Part shown: positions 1 to 8,405 of the stretch, piece by piece
Position numbering within the stretch: position 1 is the stretch's first letter
Layout: every line of letters begins with the position of its first letter
Assembly (NCBI RefSeq): GCF_001027285.1
Contig: NZ_CP011509.1
Coordinates: forward strand, 11,184,501 to 11,248,500
DNA from: Archangium gephyra
GTDB taxonomy: Bacteria; Myxococcota; Myxococcia; Myxococcales; Myxococcaceae
Length of the DNA: 64,000 bases
Direction of reading: 5' to 3'
Translations under genes and position numbers: made by a program
Notes under the pieces: generated by a model
The model's database searches: none
The model's input: only the letters and a program-made list of their open reading frames with translations
What the model was told of the DNA's origin: nothing

Positions 1-124
1 TCGTCTTCCCGGCCCCGTTGAGCCCCAGGAAGCCGATGACCTCGCCCGGGTTGATGGTGAAGGAGACATCCCGGATCGCCGCATGCTCTCCGTAGTACTT
101 CGTGAGCCCTTCGACCTGGATCAT
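1..124 (-). CDS. ABC transporter ATP-binding protein, N-terminal fragment
   Basis: Only the first 41 codons are in the window; the gene continues off the left edge. Read leftward from the ATG at 124 the protein begins MIQVEGLTKYYGEHAAIRDV and reaches a Walker A motif, GLNGAGKT, at residues 34-41. The opening strand, the aromatic A-loop position (KYYG) and the P-loop spacing are those of an ABC-transporter nucleotide-binding subunit, most like DrrA/CcmA-type exporters, which commonly carry GLNGAGKT. The transported substrate cannot be told from this fragment. The gene points away from its neighbour at 398, so 125-397 is a divergent promoter region in which I recognise no specific site. Confidence 0.9.
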   Translation of the reverse strand, partial: MIQVEGLTKYYGEHAAIRDVSFTINPGEVIGFLGLNGAGKT

Positions 125-397
125 CCCGGTGCCTCTCCACCCTGAGAAATACAGTCTTTCCTGATTAGCGGATTACGCTATTTTGTCAATCGTGCCCCCG
201 CGTCTGACCAGGGGTGTGTCCGCACCGTCCACATCCGTCACGCCCTCGGGTGCTGTCCGCCTCCCGGGCGCGCTCTTCACGAACTTGTCCAACTGTTGGA
301 CAACTTTGGCGAGACCGTGCCCGGAGGGGGCCCTCCTGCTCCCGAACCGAGGACAGACCCCTACACGGACTTTCTTCGGATGCCCTAAGGTCCGGGC

Positions 398-1543
398 ATG
401 GCGAAAGATCGACCCTCCACGAGGAAGATCGCCGAGGCCATCGCGCGGCGCGCCGGCAACGAGGAGCTCACGCGGCTTCTCGTCGAGGAGCTGCCCGGCT
501 CGGAGCTGGCCTCGCTGCTGCTGCACGTGATGCGCGAGCGCAGCCGCTCGGTGACGTGGGCGGACGCGCTGCGCTTCGTGGAGCGCAACGGCCTGGTGCG
601 GGCCGACACCGCGGATGCCCGTGTCCTGACGGAGCTGGACGCGCGGTCCTTCGCCGCGGCGGAGGGCTTCGATGCGGTGGAGCTCTCTCCGGTGGCGCCC
701 TTTGGCGTGAATGCACTGACGGGCATCGACCAGAACAACGTGCTGACGGCCACCCGCGGCACCGAGGTGTTGGCGGATCCCACCATCGCCATGGCGTTGG
801 AGTGCGCGAGCCGGCGCAAGCGGGAGGGCCGCGCCGGGGTGGTGCGATTGGCGGCCAGCCACCGGCTCATCCGCATGCAGCCGTTCGATGACCCGAGCTT
901 CTCGCGCCACTTCCGCCTCTTCGCGCTGGTGACGGCGGGCCGGGACACCGGGGACGAGCGCTTCGAGCAGGAGGCCCTGCGCGAGCAGCTCTCCGTCTGG
1001 CTGACCCTGTTGACGAACCTGCGCGCCGCGGGCTGGGAGATTCCCGGCGTGCGCATCGAGCTGAGCGACACCCGCGTCATGCGCACGCTGCTGACATCCG
1101 CGGGCGTGCCGCTGGAGTCCCTGCGCGGGCACGTCAGCCCCATGAAGTTCGACGAGGAGCTGAAAAGGCGCGGGCTGAAGCTCCCCGGGGCCGTGGACGA
1201 GCCCCTGAAGGTGCTGGACGGAGAGCATCGGCGCCTGGGCGAGCGGATGGAGCGCCTGCGCACCGGGGTGCTGGAGCCACTGGCCGCGCGCTTTCCCGGC
1301 ACGGAGGGGCGCTTCGACTTCTCACGGCTCCACGGCGTCAACTACTACGAGGGGCCCACCGTCCACGTCGTGCTGCGCCACCCGGATGGCCGAGAGCTGC
1401 CGGTAGGAGATGGGGGCTTCACGACCTGGACACAGTCCCTGCTCAATGACCGCAAGGAGCGGCTGCTGACCGGTGCCCTGGGCACTGAGTTCCTCTACCG
1501 CGTGTTCCGCCCGGGAACCCAGCCGCTCCGCCAGCCAGACTAG
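398..1543 (+). CDS. Class II aminoacyl-tRNA-synthetase-like protein (HisS/HisZ-type core), function unknown
   Basis: A 381-residue soluble protein with no signal peptide. Residues 97-140 (SPVAPFGVNALTGIDQNNVL, then ATRGTEVLADPT and an ALEC segment) resemble the motif-2 region of histidyl-tRNA-synthetase-like class II folds, where a conserved Arg (here R120) lies next to a Thr/Glu pair. The end contains GDGGFTTWTQSLLNDRKERL, which could be the motif-3-like part with a late Arg. There is no anticodon-binding domain, so a tRNA-charging role is unlikely; HisZ-like regulatory paralogues and amide-forming synthetase relatives are the alternatives. No his genes lie nearby. The family call rests on motif resemblance only. 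The ATG at 398 was taken because the coding bias starts there; no strong ribosome binding site is seen. Confidence 0.6.
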   Translation: MAKDRPSTRKIAEAIARRAGNEELTRLLVEELPGSELASLLLHVMRERSRSVTWADALRFVERNGLVRADTADARVLTELDARSFAAAEGFDAVELSPVAPFGVNALTGIDQNNVLTATRGTEVLADPTIAMALECASRRKREGRAGVVRLAASHRLIRMQPFDDPSFSRHFRLFALVTAGRDTGDERFEQEALREQLSVWLTLLTNLRAAGWEIPGVRIELSDTRVMRTLLTSAGVPLESLRGHVSPMKFDEELKRRGLKLPGAVDEPLKVLDGEHRRLGERMERLRTGVLEPLAARFPGTEGRFDFSRLHGVNYYEGPTVHVVLRHPDGRELPVGDGGFTTWTQSLLNDRKERLLTGALGTEFLYRVFRPGTQPLRQPD

Positions 1544-1737
1544 CCCCTCGCTCCCCCCACCAGGGTCAACACACGCGGCCCGGGGCTCGCGGGTCTCGCG
1601 AGGTTCTCGTTGAAGGCAAACCGGATTCGTTTCATGGTTTCCCTCACCGGCCGATGGCGGCGGCACGAGGCAGACCTCGGCGCGCCCGCCCACGAGGACC
1701 GGGAACGCGATGTGAAGTCCCCAAGGGGTGAACAACC

Positions 1738-2400
1738 ATGGCGATGAAGAAGGCCACGAAGAAGGCAGCGGAGAAGATTCGGACGGCGGCCAAGAAGGTG
1801 GCCGGCAAGGTGACCAGCAAGGTGGCGGCGGTCAAGAAGGCGGCGGCCAAGAAGGCTCCCGCGAAGAAGGCCAAGGCCCAGCCGATTCCGAAGGGCTACC
1901 ACATCGTCACGCCGAGCCTGGTGGTGAAGGGCGCGAAGGAGGCCCTCGAGTTCTACAAGAAGGCCTTCGGCGCCAAGGAAGTGGGCAAGGCGATGACGAC
2001 GCCGGACGGGAAGATCCTCCACGGAGAGTTCCGCATCGGCGACTCCATCGTGATGTACTCGGACGAGTTCCCCGACATGGGCTCCCGCTCGCCCCTGAGC
2101 GTCGGCGGCGTCTCGTCGAGCCTGCTCATCTACACGCGGGACGCGGACTCGCTCTTCAACCAGGCGGTGGCCTCGGGCGCGAAGGTCGCCATGCCCATCG
2201 GCGACATGTTCTGGGGCGATCGCTACGGCATCGTCACCGATCCCTTCGGCCACCAGTGGCAGATCGCCACCCACAAGGAGGACCTCACCCCGAAGGAGAT
2301 GGCCCGCCGCGCCGCGTCCGCCATGAGCGGCCCGCCTCCGGCTCCTCCGGCGGAGTCCGCTCCGGCGCAGCAGACGCCTCCGGCGACGCAGCCGGCCTGA
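1738..2400 (+). CDS. VOC-family (PhnB/glyoxalase-like) protein with lysine-rich histone-like N-terminal tail
   Basis: A 220-residue protein in three parts. Residues 3-48 are almost entirely Lys, Ala, Val and Thr in AKK/KKA repeats, as in histone H1-like tails. Residues 52-190 form a vicinal-oxygen-chelate domain of the PhnB type: a first half with TPSLVVKGAKEALEFYKKAF and LHGEF, and a second ending in DPFGHQWQIATH. Residues 190-220 are a Pro/Ala-rich tail. VOC proteins include glyoxalases, dioxygenases and antibiotic-binding proteins; the substrate here cannot be assigned. The basic tail suggests nucleic-acid or other polyanion binding (inference). An AAGGGG-like site precedes the ATG by about 11 bases. 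The gene is convergent with the hydroxylase-like gene at 2452, with a hairpin between them. Confidence 0.85.
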   Translation: MAMKKATKKAAEKIRTAAKKVAGKVTSKVAAVKKAAAKKAPAKKAKAQPIPKGYHIVTPSLVVKGAKEALEFYKKAFGAKEVGKAMTTPDGKILHGEFRIGDSIVMYSDEFPDMGSRSPLSVGGVSSSLLIYTRDADSLFNQAVASGAKVAMPIGDMFWGDRYGIVTDPFGHQWQIATHKEDLTPKEMARRAASAMSGPPPAPPAESAPAQQTPPATQPA

Positions 2401-2422
2401 CGCCTCCCCCAAGTCCCCGAGG

Positions 2423-2446
2423 CCCTCTCCCCTTCCCGGGAGAGGG
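2423..2446. terminator. Inverted repeat between convergent genes, possible bidirectional terminator
   Basis: CCCTCTCC at 2423-2430 pairs perfectly with GGAGAGGG at 2439-2446 across an 8-base loop. It lies in the 51-bp gap between two convergent genes. There is no clear U-tract on either strand, so it may instead be one member of the dispersed GC-rich repeat family also seen at 15,219-15,239 and twice inside the membrane-protein gene near 52.7 kb. Confidence 0.5.
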
Positions 2447-2451
2447 TTCTC

Positions 2452-2949
2452 TCAGGCGGCGGGGACCCGGGCCTCGGCCAGGGCGGGCGTCCCCAGGTAC
2501 TTGCGGCGCGTTCCCAGCACGTAGTCGAAGAGCGGGTACGTCACGCACCAGTTGGCGTTCTGGTCCTTCCCCATGTGGTGGTCGTAGTGCCACGGCAGGT
2601 GCTCGCGCGCCCAGTTCTCGTCCAGGTGCGCCCGCCGATGCACCACGTAGTACAGCACCGTCGAGGCCCACACCGAGGCCACGAACCCCGGCGCCCACTT
2701 GAGCAGGGGAAGGTGGCCCACCACGATGGCCGCCAGCCCCAGCACCTCCTTGCTCTGCGGCGACCAGCTCCACAACGGCCCGTGGTACTGCGCGTCCACC
2801 ATCTCGTGACGCCGCGAGCGCCGGTGGTGCTCGTGCCAGTGGAAGCTCCAGAAGCTCTTGTGTCTCTTGCCCAGCCCGTGCAGCACGTACCGGTGCAGCA
2901 GCCACTCCCCGAAGTTGGAATACACCAGGCCCAGTGGAATACCGATCAT
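2452..2949 (-). CDS. Fatty acid hydroxylase / sterol desaturase superfamily membrane protein
   Basis: A 165-residue protein with the histidine clusters of membrane di-iron hydroxylases: HRYVLH at 19-24, HWHEHH at 37-42, HRRAH at 104-108 and HYDHH at 121-125. Hydrophobic stretches at about 3-18 and 68-105 fit membrane insertion. Such enzymes use O2 and two irons to hydroxylate or desaturate lipid chains; the substrate is not evident. It is short for the family, and the first helix may be abbreviated, but an AGGAG-like site nine bases before the ATG at 2949 supports this start. It is divergent from the lytic transglycosylase at 3049. Confidence 0.85.
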   Translation of the reverse strand: MIGIPLGLVYSNFGEWLLHRYVLHGLGKRHKSFWSFHWHEHHRRSRRHEMVDAQYHGPLWSWSPQSKEVLGLAAIVVGHLPLLKWAPGFVASVWASTVLYYVVHRRAHLDENWAREHLPWHYDHHMGKDQNANWCVTYPLFDYVLGTRRKYLGTPALAEARVPAA

Positions 2950-3048
2950 CTCGCCTGCTCCTCGCGAGACGCCCCGGGCCCCCGCGGCGTCCCGCCTGAA
3001 ATGCTGCTCATCCGTTCATCAAAGAAATAATGACCATCCCGCCGCGCT

Positions 3049-3855
3049 GTGTCGGGTGTACGCGAGGACGAGGACGTCGGCCCGCCCAGGGCACAGGCCC
3101 GCCCGCCGGAAGTTGGACGGGAGGCCCGGCCGCCCGTAAGGAAGGAGGCCGTGCGGCGGAGACGGGACAGCGGCGGGTTTCCTTGGGTGAGGGTGGCGCT
3201 GTGCGCCCTGCTTCCGCTCGTGCTGCTCAACCTGGCGGTGGCCTTCTTCGGCGACACCACCGTGTCTCCCCTCTCCCTGTCCTTCCTGGAGCAGAAGGCC
3301 CACGCGCTCGCCGCCTATGCGCGCCACCGGTCCTCGTGCCTGTGGGAGGGCCACCCGGAGCTCGCCCCTCTCATCCGCGACACCGAGCGCCGCCACCGCC
3401 TCCCCACCGGCCTGCTGGAGGCGCTCGTCGAGGTGGAGTCCAACACCCAGCCGCACCGCATCTCCCCCGCGGGCGCCATGGGCCCCGGCCAGCTCATGCC
3501 CTCCACCGCGAGCCTCCTGCGCGTGGAGGATCCCTTCGACCCGGCGCCCGCCCTCGATGGCAGTGCGCGCTACCTCGCCGAGCAGATGGAGCGCTACCGG
3601 GGCAACGTGCGGCTCGCCGTGGCCGCCTACAACGCGGGGCCCGGCAATGTGCACGGCCGCGTCCCTCGCAACGGGGAGACGGAGTTCTACGTGGACCGGG
3701 TCCTCACCCATTACGAGCGCTTCCGTCCCCGTCCTCCTCCCCGCCCCGCGAAGTCCGCTCCCGCGGCGAAGCCCACTCCCGCCGCGAAGCGTCAGGCCCG
3801 TCCGGTGAGCACCACCCCTCGCCATCCGCCCGTTGACCGACCCTCCGCCGGATGA
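3049..3855 (+). CDS. Membrane-anchored lytic transglycosylase (SLT domain)
   Basis: A 268-residue protein. The basic, Arg-rich N-terminus (1-45) is followed by one membrane segment at about 48-66 (VRVALCALLPLVLLNLAVAF), giving an N-in anchor with the rest in the periplasm. Residues 105-225 are a Slt/MltC-type lysozyme-like domain: LLEALVEVESNTQPHRIS holds the catalytic Glu in the ES context (EVES), followed by GAMGPGQLMP and AVAAYNAGPGNV. Such enzymes cleave peptidoglycan to 1,6-anhydro-muropeptides. The C-terminal 35 residues are Pro/Ala/Lys-rich. The start is a GTG at 3049; no strong ribosome binding site distinguishes it from nearby codons. The stop is 58 bp before the chosen start of the vWA gene, so the two may be co-transcribed. 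Confidence 0.9.
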   Translation: MSGVREDEDVGPPRAQARPPEVGREARPPVRKEAVRRRRDSGGFPWVRVALCALLPLVLLNLAVAFFGDTTVSPLSLSFLEQKAHALAAYARHRSSCLWEGHPELAPLIRDTERRHRLPTGLLEALVEVESNTQPHRISPAGAMGPGQLMPSTASLLRVEDPFDPAPALDGSARYLAEQMERYRGNVRLAVAAYNAGPGNVHGRVPRNGETEFYVDRVLTHYERFRPRPPPRPAKSAPAAKPTPAAKRQARPVSTTPRHPPVDRPSAG

Positions 3856-3913
3856 CCGACCTCCGCCGGATGACGGACGCGCGAGCCCGGGAGAACGTGC
3901 GATTCCCGCTCGC

Positions 3914-5584
3914 ATGAAACGACTCGCCGGCCTGTCGAAGCTCGCCTTCATCACCCTGGGCGTCCTCGCCCTCGTGGTGGCCTCCCTCTCCGTGTTCGGC
4001 AACAACATCCGCAAGCTCTTCGGCGCACAGGCGGAAGCGCTCGTCGGCCAGGAGTACACCGCGAACGGCGGCACCACGGCGCACCGGCAACTCCAGCGCA
4101 AGTCACTGAAGACCTTCGGGATGAACGACGAAGGGGGCTCGTCCGCGGCCCCGTCCATCACGGTGGCATCGGCCCCACCTCCGGCCCCGCCCCGCCCCGA
4201 GCCCGTCTCCACCGGCAACACCCACGCCTCGCAGCGACCCAACCCCTTCACGCTCACGAGCGAGGATCGCTTCTCCACCTTCGCCGTGGACGTGGACACG
4301 GCCTCCTACACCCTCTTCCGCCGCCAGGTCTCCGAGGGCGGCTTGCCCGCGCGGGACTCCATCCGCGTGGAGGAGTGGGTGAACTACTTCCGCTACCGCT
4401 ACCCCGCTCCCGAGGAGGGAGACTTCCGGGTGGACCTCGAGGGCGCGCCCTCGCCCTTCACCCCCGGCCGCCACCTCGTCAAGGTGGGCCTGCAGGGCCG
4501 CAACATCGCCAAGAGCCAGCGCAAGCCCACCCACCTCGTGTTCCTCGTGGACACCAGCGGCTCCATGGGCCAGCCGGACAAGCTGCCGCTCGCGCAGACC
4601 GCCATGAAGCTGATGGTGGACGGGCTCAACGAGGCGGACACCGTGGCGCTCGTCACCTACGCCGGCAGCGTGCGCGACGTGCTGCCCCCCACCTCCGCCG
4701 TCCAGCGCGACACGCTCTTCGCCGCCATCGACTCACTCACCAGCGGCGGCGGCACCGCCATGGGTGACGGCCTGGAGCTCGCCTACCGCCACGCCGCGAA
4801 GAAGGCCGGCCCCCAGAGCGTCTCGCGCGTCGTCGTCCTCACCGACGGCGACACCAACCTCGGCCGCGACCTCACCGCCGACGCCATGCTCGCCAGCGTC
4901 CAGGGCTACGTGCAGGAGGGCGTTACCCTGTCCACCATCGGCCTGGGCATGGGCAACTACCGCGATGACCTGATGGAGCGGCTGGCCAACAAGGGCAACG
5001 GCAACTGCTTCTACATCGACAGCGAGCGCGAGGCCCGCCGCGTCTTCCAGGAGCGGCTCGCCGGCACGCTGGAGGTCATCGCCCAGGACGTGAAGGTGCA
5101 GGTGGAGTTCGACCCCGCCACCGTGCGCGGCTACCGGCTGCTGGGCTACGAGAACCGCGCCATCGCCGACCGCGACTTCCGCGACGACAAGGTGGACGCG
5201 GGCGAGATTGGCGCCGGCCACACCGTCACCGCCCTCTACGAGGTGGAGCTCGCCGGCGAGGGCGCGAACGTGGCCACCGTGCGCGTGCGCGCCAAGCGGC
5301 CCGGGGGCGTGGAGGCCGCCGAGCAGCGCTTCTCCCTGGAGCGCTCGGGGCTGCACGGCGCGCTGCGCGACGCGTCCGCCAACCTGCGCTTCGCCGCCGC
5401 CGTGGCCGGTACCGCCGACATCCTCCGGGGCGCGCCCCAGGCCGGGGACTGGAGCCTGGCCACCGCCGAGTCGCTCGCCGAGGGCGCCGTGGAGGGCATG
5501 AGCGACCGCGCCGAGTTCCTCGGCCTGCTGCGCCTGGTGCGCGTGCGCCACGCCCGGTCCGTGGCCAGCGGTGGCCCCTACTAG
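3914..5584 (+). CDS. von Willebrand factor type A domain protein, YfbK family
   Basis: A 556-residue envelope protein from the ATG at 3914. A membrane segment at about 9-28 is followed by a Pro/Ser-rich linker (75-110), then the YfbK-type N-terminal domain (TFAVDVDTASYTLFRR and VEEWVNYF). The vWA domain spans about 205-390 with an intact MIDAS: DTSGS at 213-217, T281 in the GGGTAMGDG loop, and D311 in LTDGD. The C-terminal part matches the domain that follows vWA in YfbK proteins (VKVQVEFDPATVRGYRLLGYENR). The family has no firm biochemical role; a metal-dependent protein-binding function is expected. A TTG start at 3833 would add 27 residues and overlap the preceding gene; the ATG directly before the anchor is preferred. 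The stop shares the bases CTAG with the stop of the convergent NagB gene. Confidence 0.9.
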   Translation: MKRLAGLSKLAFITLGVLALVVASLSVFGNNIRKLFGAQAEALVGQEYTANGGTTAHRQLQRKSLKTFGMNDEGGSSAAPSITVASAPPPAPPRPEPVSTGNTHASQRPNPFTLTSEDRFSTFAVDVDTASYTLFRRQVSEGGLPARDSIRVEEWVNYFRYRYPAPEEGDFRVDLEGAPSPFTPGRHLVKVGLQGRNIAKSQRKPTHLVFLVDTSGSMGQPDKLPLAQTAMKLMVDGLNEADTVALVTYAGSVRDVLPPTSAVQRDTLFAAIDSLTSGGGTAMGDGLELAYRHAAKKAGPQSVSRVVVLTDGDTNLGRDLTADAMLASVQGYVQEGVTLSTIGLGMGNYRDDLMERLANKGNGNCFYIDSEREARRVFQERLAGTLEVIAQDVKVQVEFDPATVRGYRLLGYENRAIADRDFRDDKVDAGEIGAGHTVTALYEVELAGEGANVATVRVRAKRPGGVEAAEQRFSLERSGLHGALRDASANLRFAAAVAGTADILRGAPQAGDWSLATAESLAEGAVEGMSDRAEFLGLLRLVRVRHARSVASGGPY

Positions 5585-6336
5585 CGCGAGCCGTCCAGGC
5601 CCCGTCCGGCCTCGGCGTCCACCCAGACCTCCACGTTGCCGTGGAGTTGGAGGAACGAGGCCGGGCACACCGGGGTGATGGGACCGCGCACCATGGCCGT
5701 CACCGCCGCCGCCTTGTTCACCCCGAAGGCCAGGAGGATGACGCGGCGCGCCTGAATCAGCGCCGCCATGCCCAGGGTGAGCGCCGCCAGGGGGACCTTC
5801 CAGACGTCATCCCCGAAGAGCGAGGCCACCGCCTGGCGGGATTCCCGGGACAGCCGTGCCCGGTGGCTGCCCGCCTGGAGACTCTCCCCCGGCTCGAGGA
5901 AAGCCACATGCCCATTGGGCCCGATGCCCAGCAGCAGCAGGTCCAGCCCTCCCGCCGTCGCCAGCTCGAGGTCATAGCGGACGCATTCCCGCTCGGCCCG
6001 CTCCGCGCTCCCGTCGAAGAAGTGGATGCGCTCGGGTGCCAGGTTGACGTGCTGGAAGAAGTGCCGCTCCATGTACGCCCGGTAGCTGCTGGGGTCGTCC
6101 GGCGCCAGCCCGAGGAACTCGTCCAGGTTGAAGGTGGTCACCCGCGAGAAGTCCACCTGCCCGCGCCGGTGCAGCGCCACCAGCTCCCGGTACACGTTGA
6201 GCGGTGTACGTCCCGTGGGCAGCCCGAGGACCAGGGAGGGCTTCTCCCGGATCGCGGCGGCGACGAGGGCCGCGCAGGCGGCGGCGGCTTCCGACTCCGA
6301 GGCGAAGACGCGGACGTTCAAGGCATCGGCCAGCAT
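5581..6336 (-). CDS. nagB: Glucosamine-6-phosphate deaminase (NagB family)
   Basis: A 251-residue cytoplasmic enzyme of the GlcN6P deaminase/6-phosphogluconolactonase fold. It would convert glucosamine 6-phosphate to fructose 6-phosphate plus ammonia, feeding amino-sugar carbon into glycolysis. Visible motifs: the phosphate loop LGLPTGRTP (37-45), FNLDEF with the catalytic Asp (D72), and the active-site GIGPNGHVAFLEPG with H143 and E148, which match the Escherichia coli NagB positions. N141 replaces the second Asp, a substitution also found in Bacillus-type NagB. The ATG at 6336 was chosen; a TTG at 6321 or an ATG near 6381 are alternatives. It is divergent from phosphofructokinase, which uses its product, a suggestive metabolic pairing. 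Confidence 0.88.
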   Translation of the reverse strand: MLADALNVRVFASESEAAAACAALVAAAIREKPSLVLGLPTGRTPLNVYRELVALHRRGQVDFSRVTTFNLDEFLGLAPDDPSSYRAYMERHFFQHVNLAPERIHFFDGSAERAERECVRYDLELATAGGLDLLLLGIGPNGHVAFLEPGESLQAGSHRARLSRESRQAVASLFGDDVWKVPLAALTLGMAALIQARRVILLAFGVNKAAAVTAMVRGPITPVCPASFLQLHGNVEVWVDAEAGRGLDGSR

Positions 6337-6527
6337 AGCCAAGCCAGGGCTCCCGACAAAGCAACACGTCACCTGTTGCATCGCCCCCGGGCGTGGAGGC
6401 CACGCGGGTAGGGCCCACGGCCCGGGGGGGCCCTGCCCGCCCGCCCCCGCTCCAACCGTTGGCCAGGCCCCGCTGATCGGACGCCACCGTGGCTGGCGGG
6501 CGGTTTGCGCCAACTTCGCGCATGAAT

Positions 6528-6540
6528 CACCTTCAAGGTG
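6528..6540. promoter_or_regulatory. 13-bp palindrome upstream of phosphofructokinase gene
   Basis: CACCTT, a central C, then AAGGTG form a perfect inverted repeat ending 18 bp before the pfk ATG, in the 222-bp divergent nagB-pfk interval. It is too far upstream to serve as the ribosome binding site (an AGAAGGG-like site lies closer). It could be an operator, but a chance palindrome of this size is quite possible in such GC-rich DNA. Confidence 0.3.
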
Positions 6541-6558
6541 GGTTAGAAGGGCTACCTC

Positions 6559-7596
6559 ATGAAAGTCGCCGTCCTTACAGGCGGGGGTGACTGCCCCGGC
6601 CTCAACGCGGTCATCCGCGCCGTCGTCCGCCGCGCCACCTCGCATGGCTTCGAGATGATGGGCCTGCGCGATGGGTGGAAGGGTCTTCTCGAAGACAACC
6701 ACTTCCGCCTCACGCGCGAGACCACCTCCGGCATCCTCCACCGGGGAGGCACCATCCTGGGCACCTCCCGCGTCAACCCCTTCAAGGTCGAGAACGGCCT
6801 GGAGAAGGTCAAGCGCGCCATCGAGCGCCATGACATCCACGCCGTCATCGCCATTGGCGGTGAGGGCACGCTCTCGGCCGCCACGCGCATGGCCAAGGAG
6901 GGCCTGCGCATCGTCGGCGTGCCCAAGACGATCGACAACGATCTCAACGGCACGGACTTCACCTTCGGCTTCGACACGGCGGTGACCATCGCCACCGAGG
7001 CCATTGATCGGCTGCACTCCACCGCCGAGTCGCACAAGCGCGTCATCGTGTGCGAGGTGATGGGCCGGCACGTGGGATGGATCGCCACCTACGCGGGCAT
7101 GGCCGGCGGCGCGGACGTGATTCTGGTGCCCGAGGTCCCCGCGGACCTGGTGCGGGTGGCCGAGCACATCAAGCACCGGCACTCCACCGGGCGCTCCTTC
7201 TCCATCGTGGTGGTGGCCGAGGGCACGCGCATCAAGGCGGGCGAGGACCAGCAGGAGCACCTGGTCACCTCGGGCGCGCTGGACGAGGCGGGCCGGCCCC
7301 GGCTCGGTGGCGTGGGTGCCATCGTGGCCAATGAGATCGAACGGCGCACGGGCTACGAGACACGCGTGTCGGTGCTGGGCCACATCCAGCGCGGCGGCGC
7401 CCCCACGGCACATGACCGCGTGCTGGCCACGCGCTTCGGCGTGCACGCGTGCGACATGGTGGCCCGGGGTGAGTTCGGCAAGATGGCCGCGCTCCGGGGC
7501 AATGAGATCATCAGCGTGGACCTGTCGGATGCCACCCGGGAGCTCAAGAAGGTGCCCCAGGAGTTCTTCGAGGTCGCCCAGGTCTTCTTCGGTTAG
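6559..7596 (+). CDS. pfkA: 6-phosphofructokinase (PfkA superfamily, group III / mixed-substrate type)
   Basis: A 345-residue glycolytic enzyme phosphorylating fructose 6-phosphate to fructose 1,6-bisphosphate. Motifs: N-terminal GGGDCPGLNAV (8-18), GGEGT (100-104), PKTIDND (122-128, catalytic Asp D126), MGR (168-170) and PEVP (191-194). The residue after GGE is Gly rather than Asp, which favours ATP over pyrophosphate. Lys in PKTIDND (K123) is the residue seen in PPi-using and actinobacterial group III enzymes instead of the Gly of E. coli PfkA. ATP as donor is therefore likely but not certain. In Myxococcus xanthus pfk is co-transcribed with the kinase gene pkn4; here the next gene is xdhC, so that linkage is absent. 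Confidence 0.93.
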   Translation: MKVAVLTGGGDCPGLNAVIRAVVRRATSHGFEMMGLRDGWKGLLEDNHFRLTRETTSGILHRGGTILGTSRVNPFKVENGLEKVKRAIERHDIHAVIAIGGEGTLSAATRMAKEGLRIVGVPKTIDNDLNGTDFTFGFDTAVTIATEAIDRLHSTAESHKRVIVCEVMGRHVGWIATYAGMAGGADVILVPEVPADLVRVAEHIKHRHSTGRSFSIVVVAEGTRIKAGEDQQEHLVTSGALDEAGRPRLGGVGAIVANEIERRTGYETRVSVLGHIQRGGAPTAHDRVLATRFGVHACDMVARGEFGKMAALRGNEIISVDLSDATRELKKVPQEFFEVAQVFFG

Positions 7597-7625
7597 CCCG
7601 GGGCGGGGGTAGAGTGTCCCCTGCC

Positions 7626-8396
7626 ATGGACCTTTACGCGGAGATGGCGGCCCTGGTCGCCGAGGGCCGTCCGTTCGTACTGGCCACCGTCATCGAGAGC
7701 GCCGGCAGCACGCCGCAGAAGCCGGGCTCGAAGATGGTGGTGCTCGGGGACGGAGGCCTGCGGGGCACCGTGGGCGGTGGCGCCATCGAGCATCAGATCA
7801 TCCAGGCCGCGCGGGCCCTGCTGGAGTCCGCCGAGAGCACGCGCGTCATCGAGACGCACCTCACGCACGAGCTGGGCATGTGCTGTGGGGGCCGGATGAA
7901 GGTGTTCCTGGAGAAGCACGGGGCGCCGCCGAGGCTCACGGTGTTCGGCGCGGGGCACGTGGCGCGCGAGCTGGCGCTGCTGGCCCACCGGGTGGGCTTC
8001 CGGGTGACGGTGGTGGACGCCCGGCCCGAGTGGGCCACCCCCGAGCGCTTCCCCGGTATCGAATTGGTGCTGAAGGACCCCGCCGATTACGCGCGGACGC
8101 TGAGCGGCGGCACCGGACACTGCTTCTGCATCACCACGCACGACCACCCGCTGGACCAGGCGGTGGTGGAGGCGCTGCTGGACAAGCCCTCGGCCTACCT
8201 GGGGGTGATTGGGAGCCGGCGCAAGGCGGAGCGCTTCCGGATGAGGCTGAAGGCCGCGGGCTTCTCCGACGAGGCGGTGGCCCGGCTGCGCTCGCCCATG
8301 GGCGTGGAGATTGGCGCGCTCACCCCGGAGGAGATCGCCGTGTCCATCGTGGGGGAGCTCATCCGGGTGCGGCGCCTGGGTGCCTCGCCGGAGTAA
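7626..8396 (+). CDS. xdhC: XdhC/CoxI family protein
   Basis: A 256-residue protein with the two XdhC domains. The N-terminal half contains ESAGSTPQKPGSKMVV, GTVGGGAIEH and a CC pair in GMCCGGRM (C86, C87), which in XdhC helps bind or sulphurate the molybdenum cofactor. The C-terminal half is a Rossmann-like domain beginning VFGAGHVA (107-113), then DARPEWA and LGVIGSRRK. XdhC proteins deliver modified Mo cofactor to xanthine dehydrogenase-type enzymes, but no xdhA/xdhB or CO-dehydrogenase-type genes are in the window, so the client is unknown. A GTG at 7614 is an alternative start. It is 30 bp after pfk and 9 bp before the next gene, probably one transcript. Confidence 0.9.
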   Translation: MDLYAEMAALVAEGRPFVLATVIESAGSTPQKPGSKMVVLGDGGLRGTVGGGAIEHQIIQAARALLESAESTRVIETHLTHELGMCCGGRMKVFLEKHGAPPRLTVFGAGHVARELALLAHRVGFRVTVVDARPEWATPERFPGIELVLKDPADYARTLSGGTGHCFCITTHDHPLDQAVVEALLDKPSAYLGVIGSRRKAERFRMRLKAAGFSDEAVARLRSPMGVEIGALTPEEIAVSIVGELIRVRRLGASPE

Positions 8397-8405
8397 AGAG
8401 GGCCC

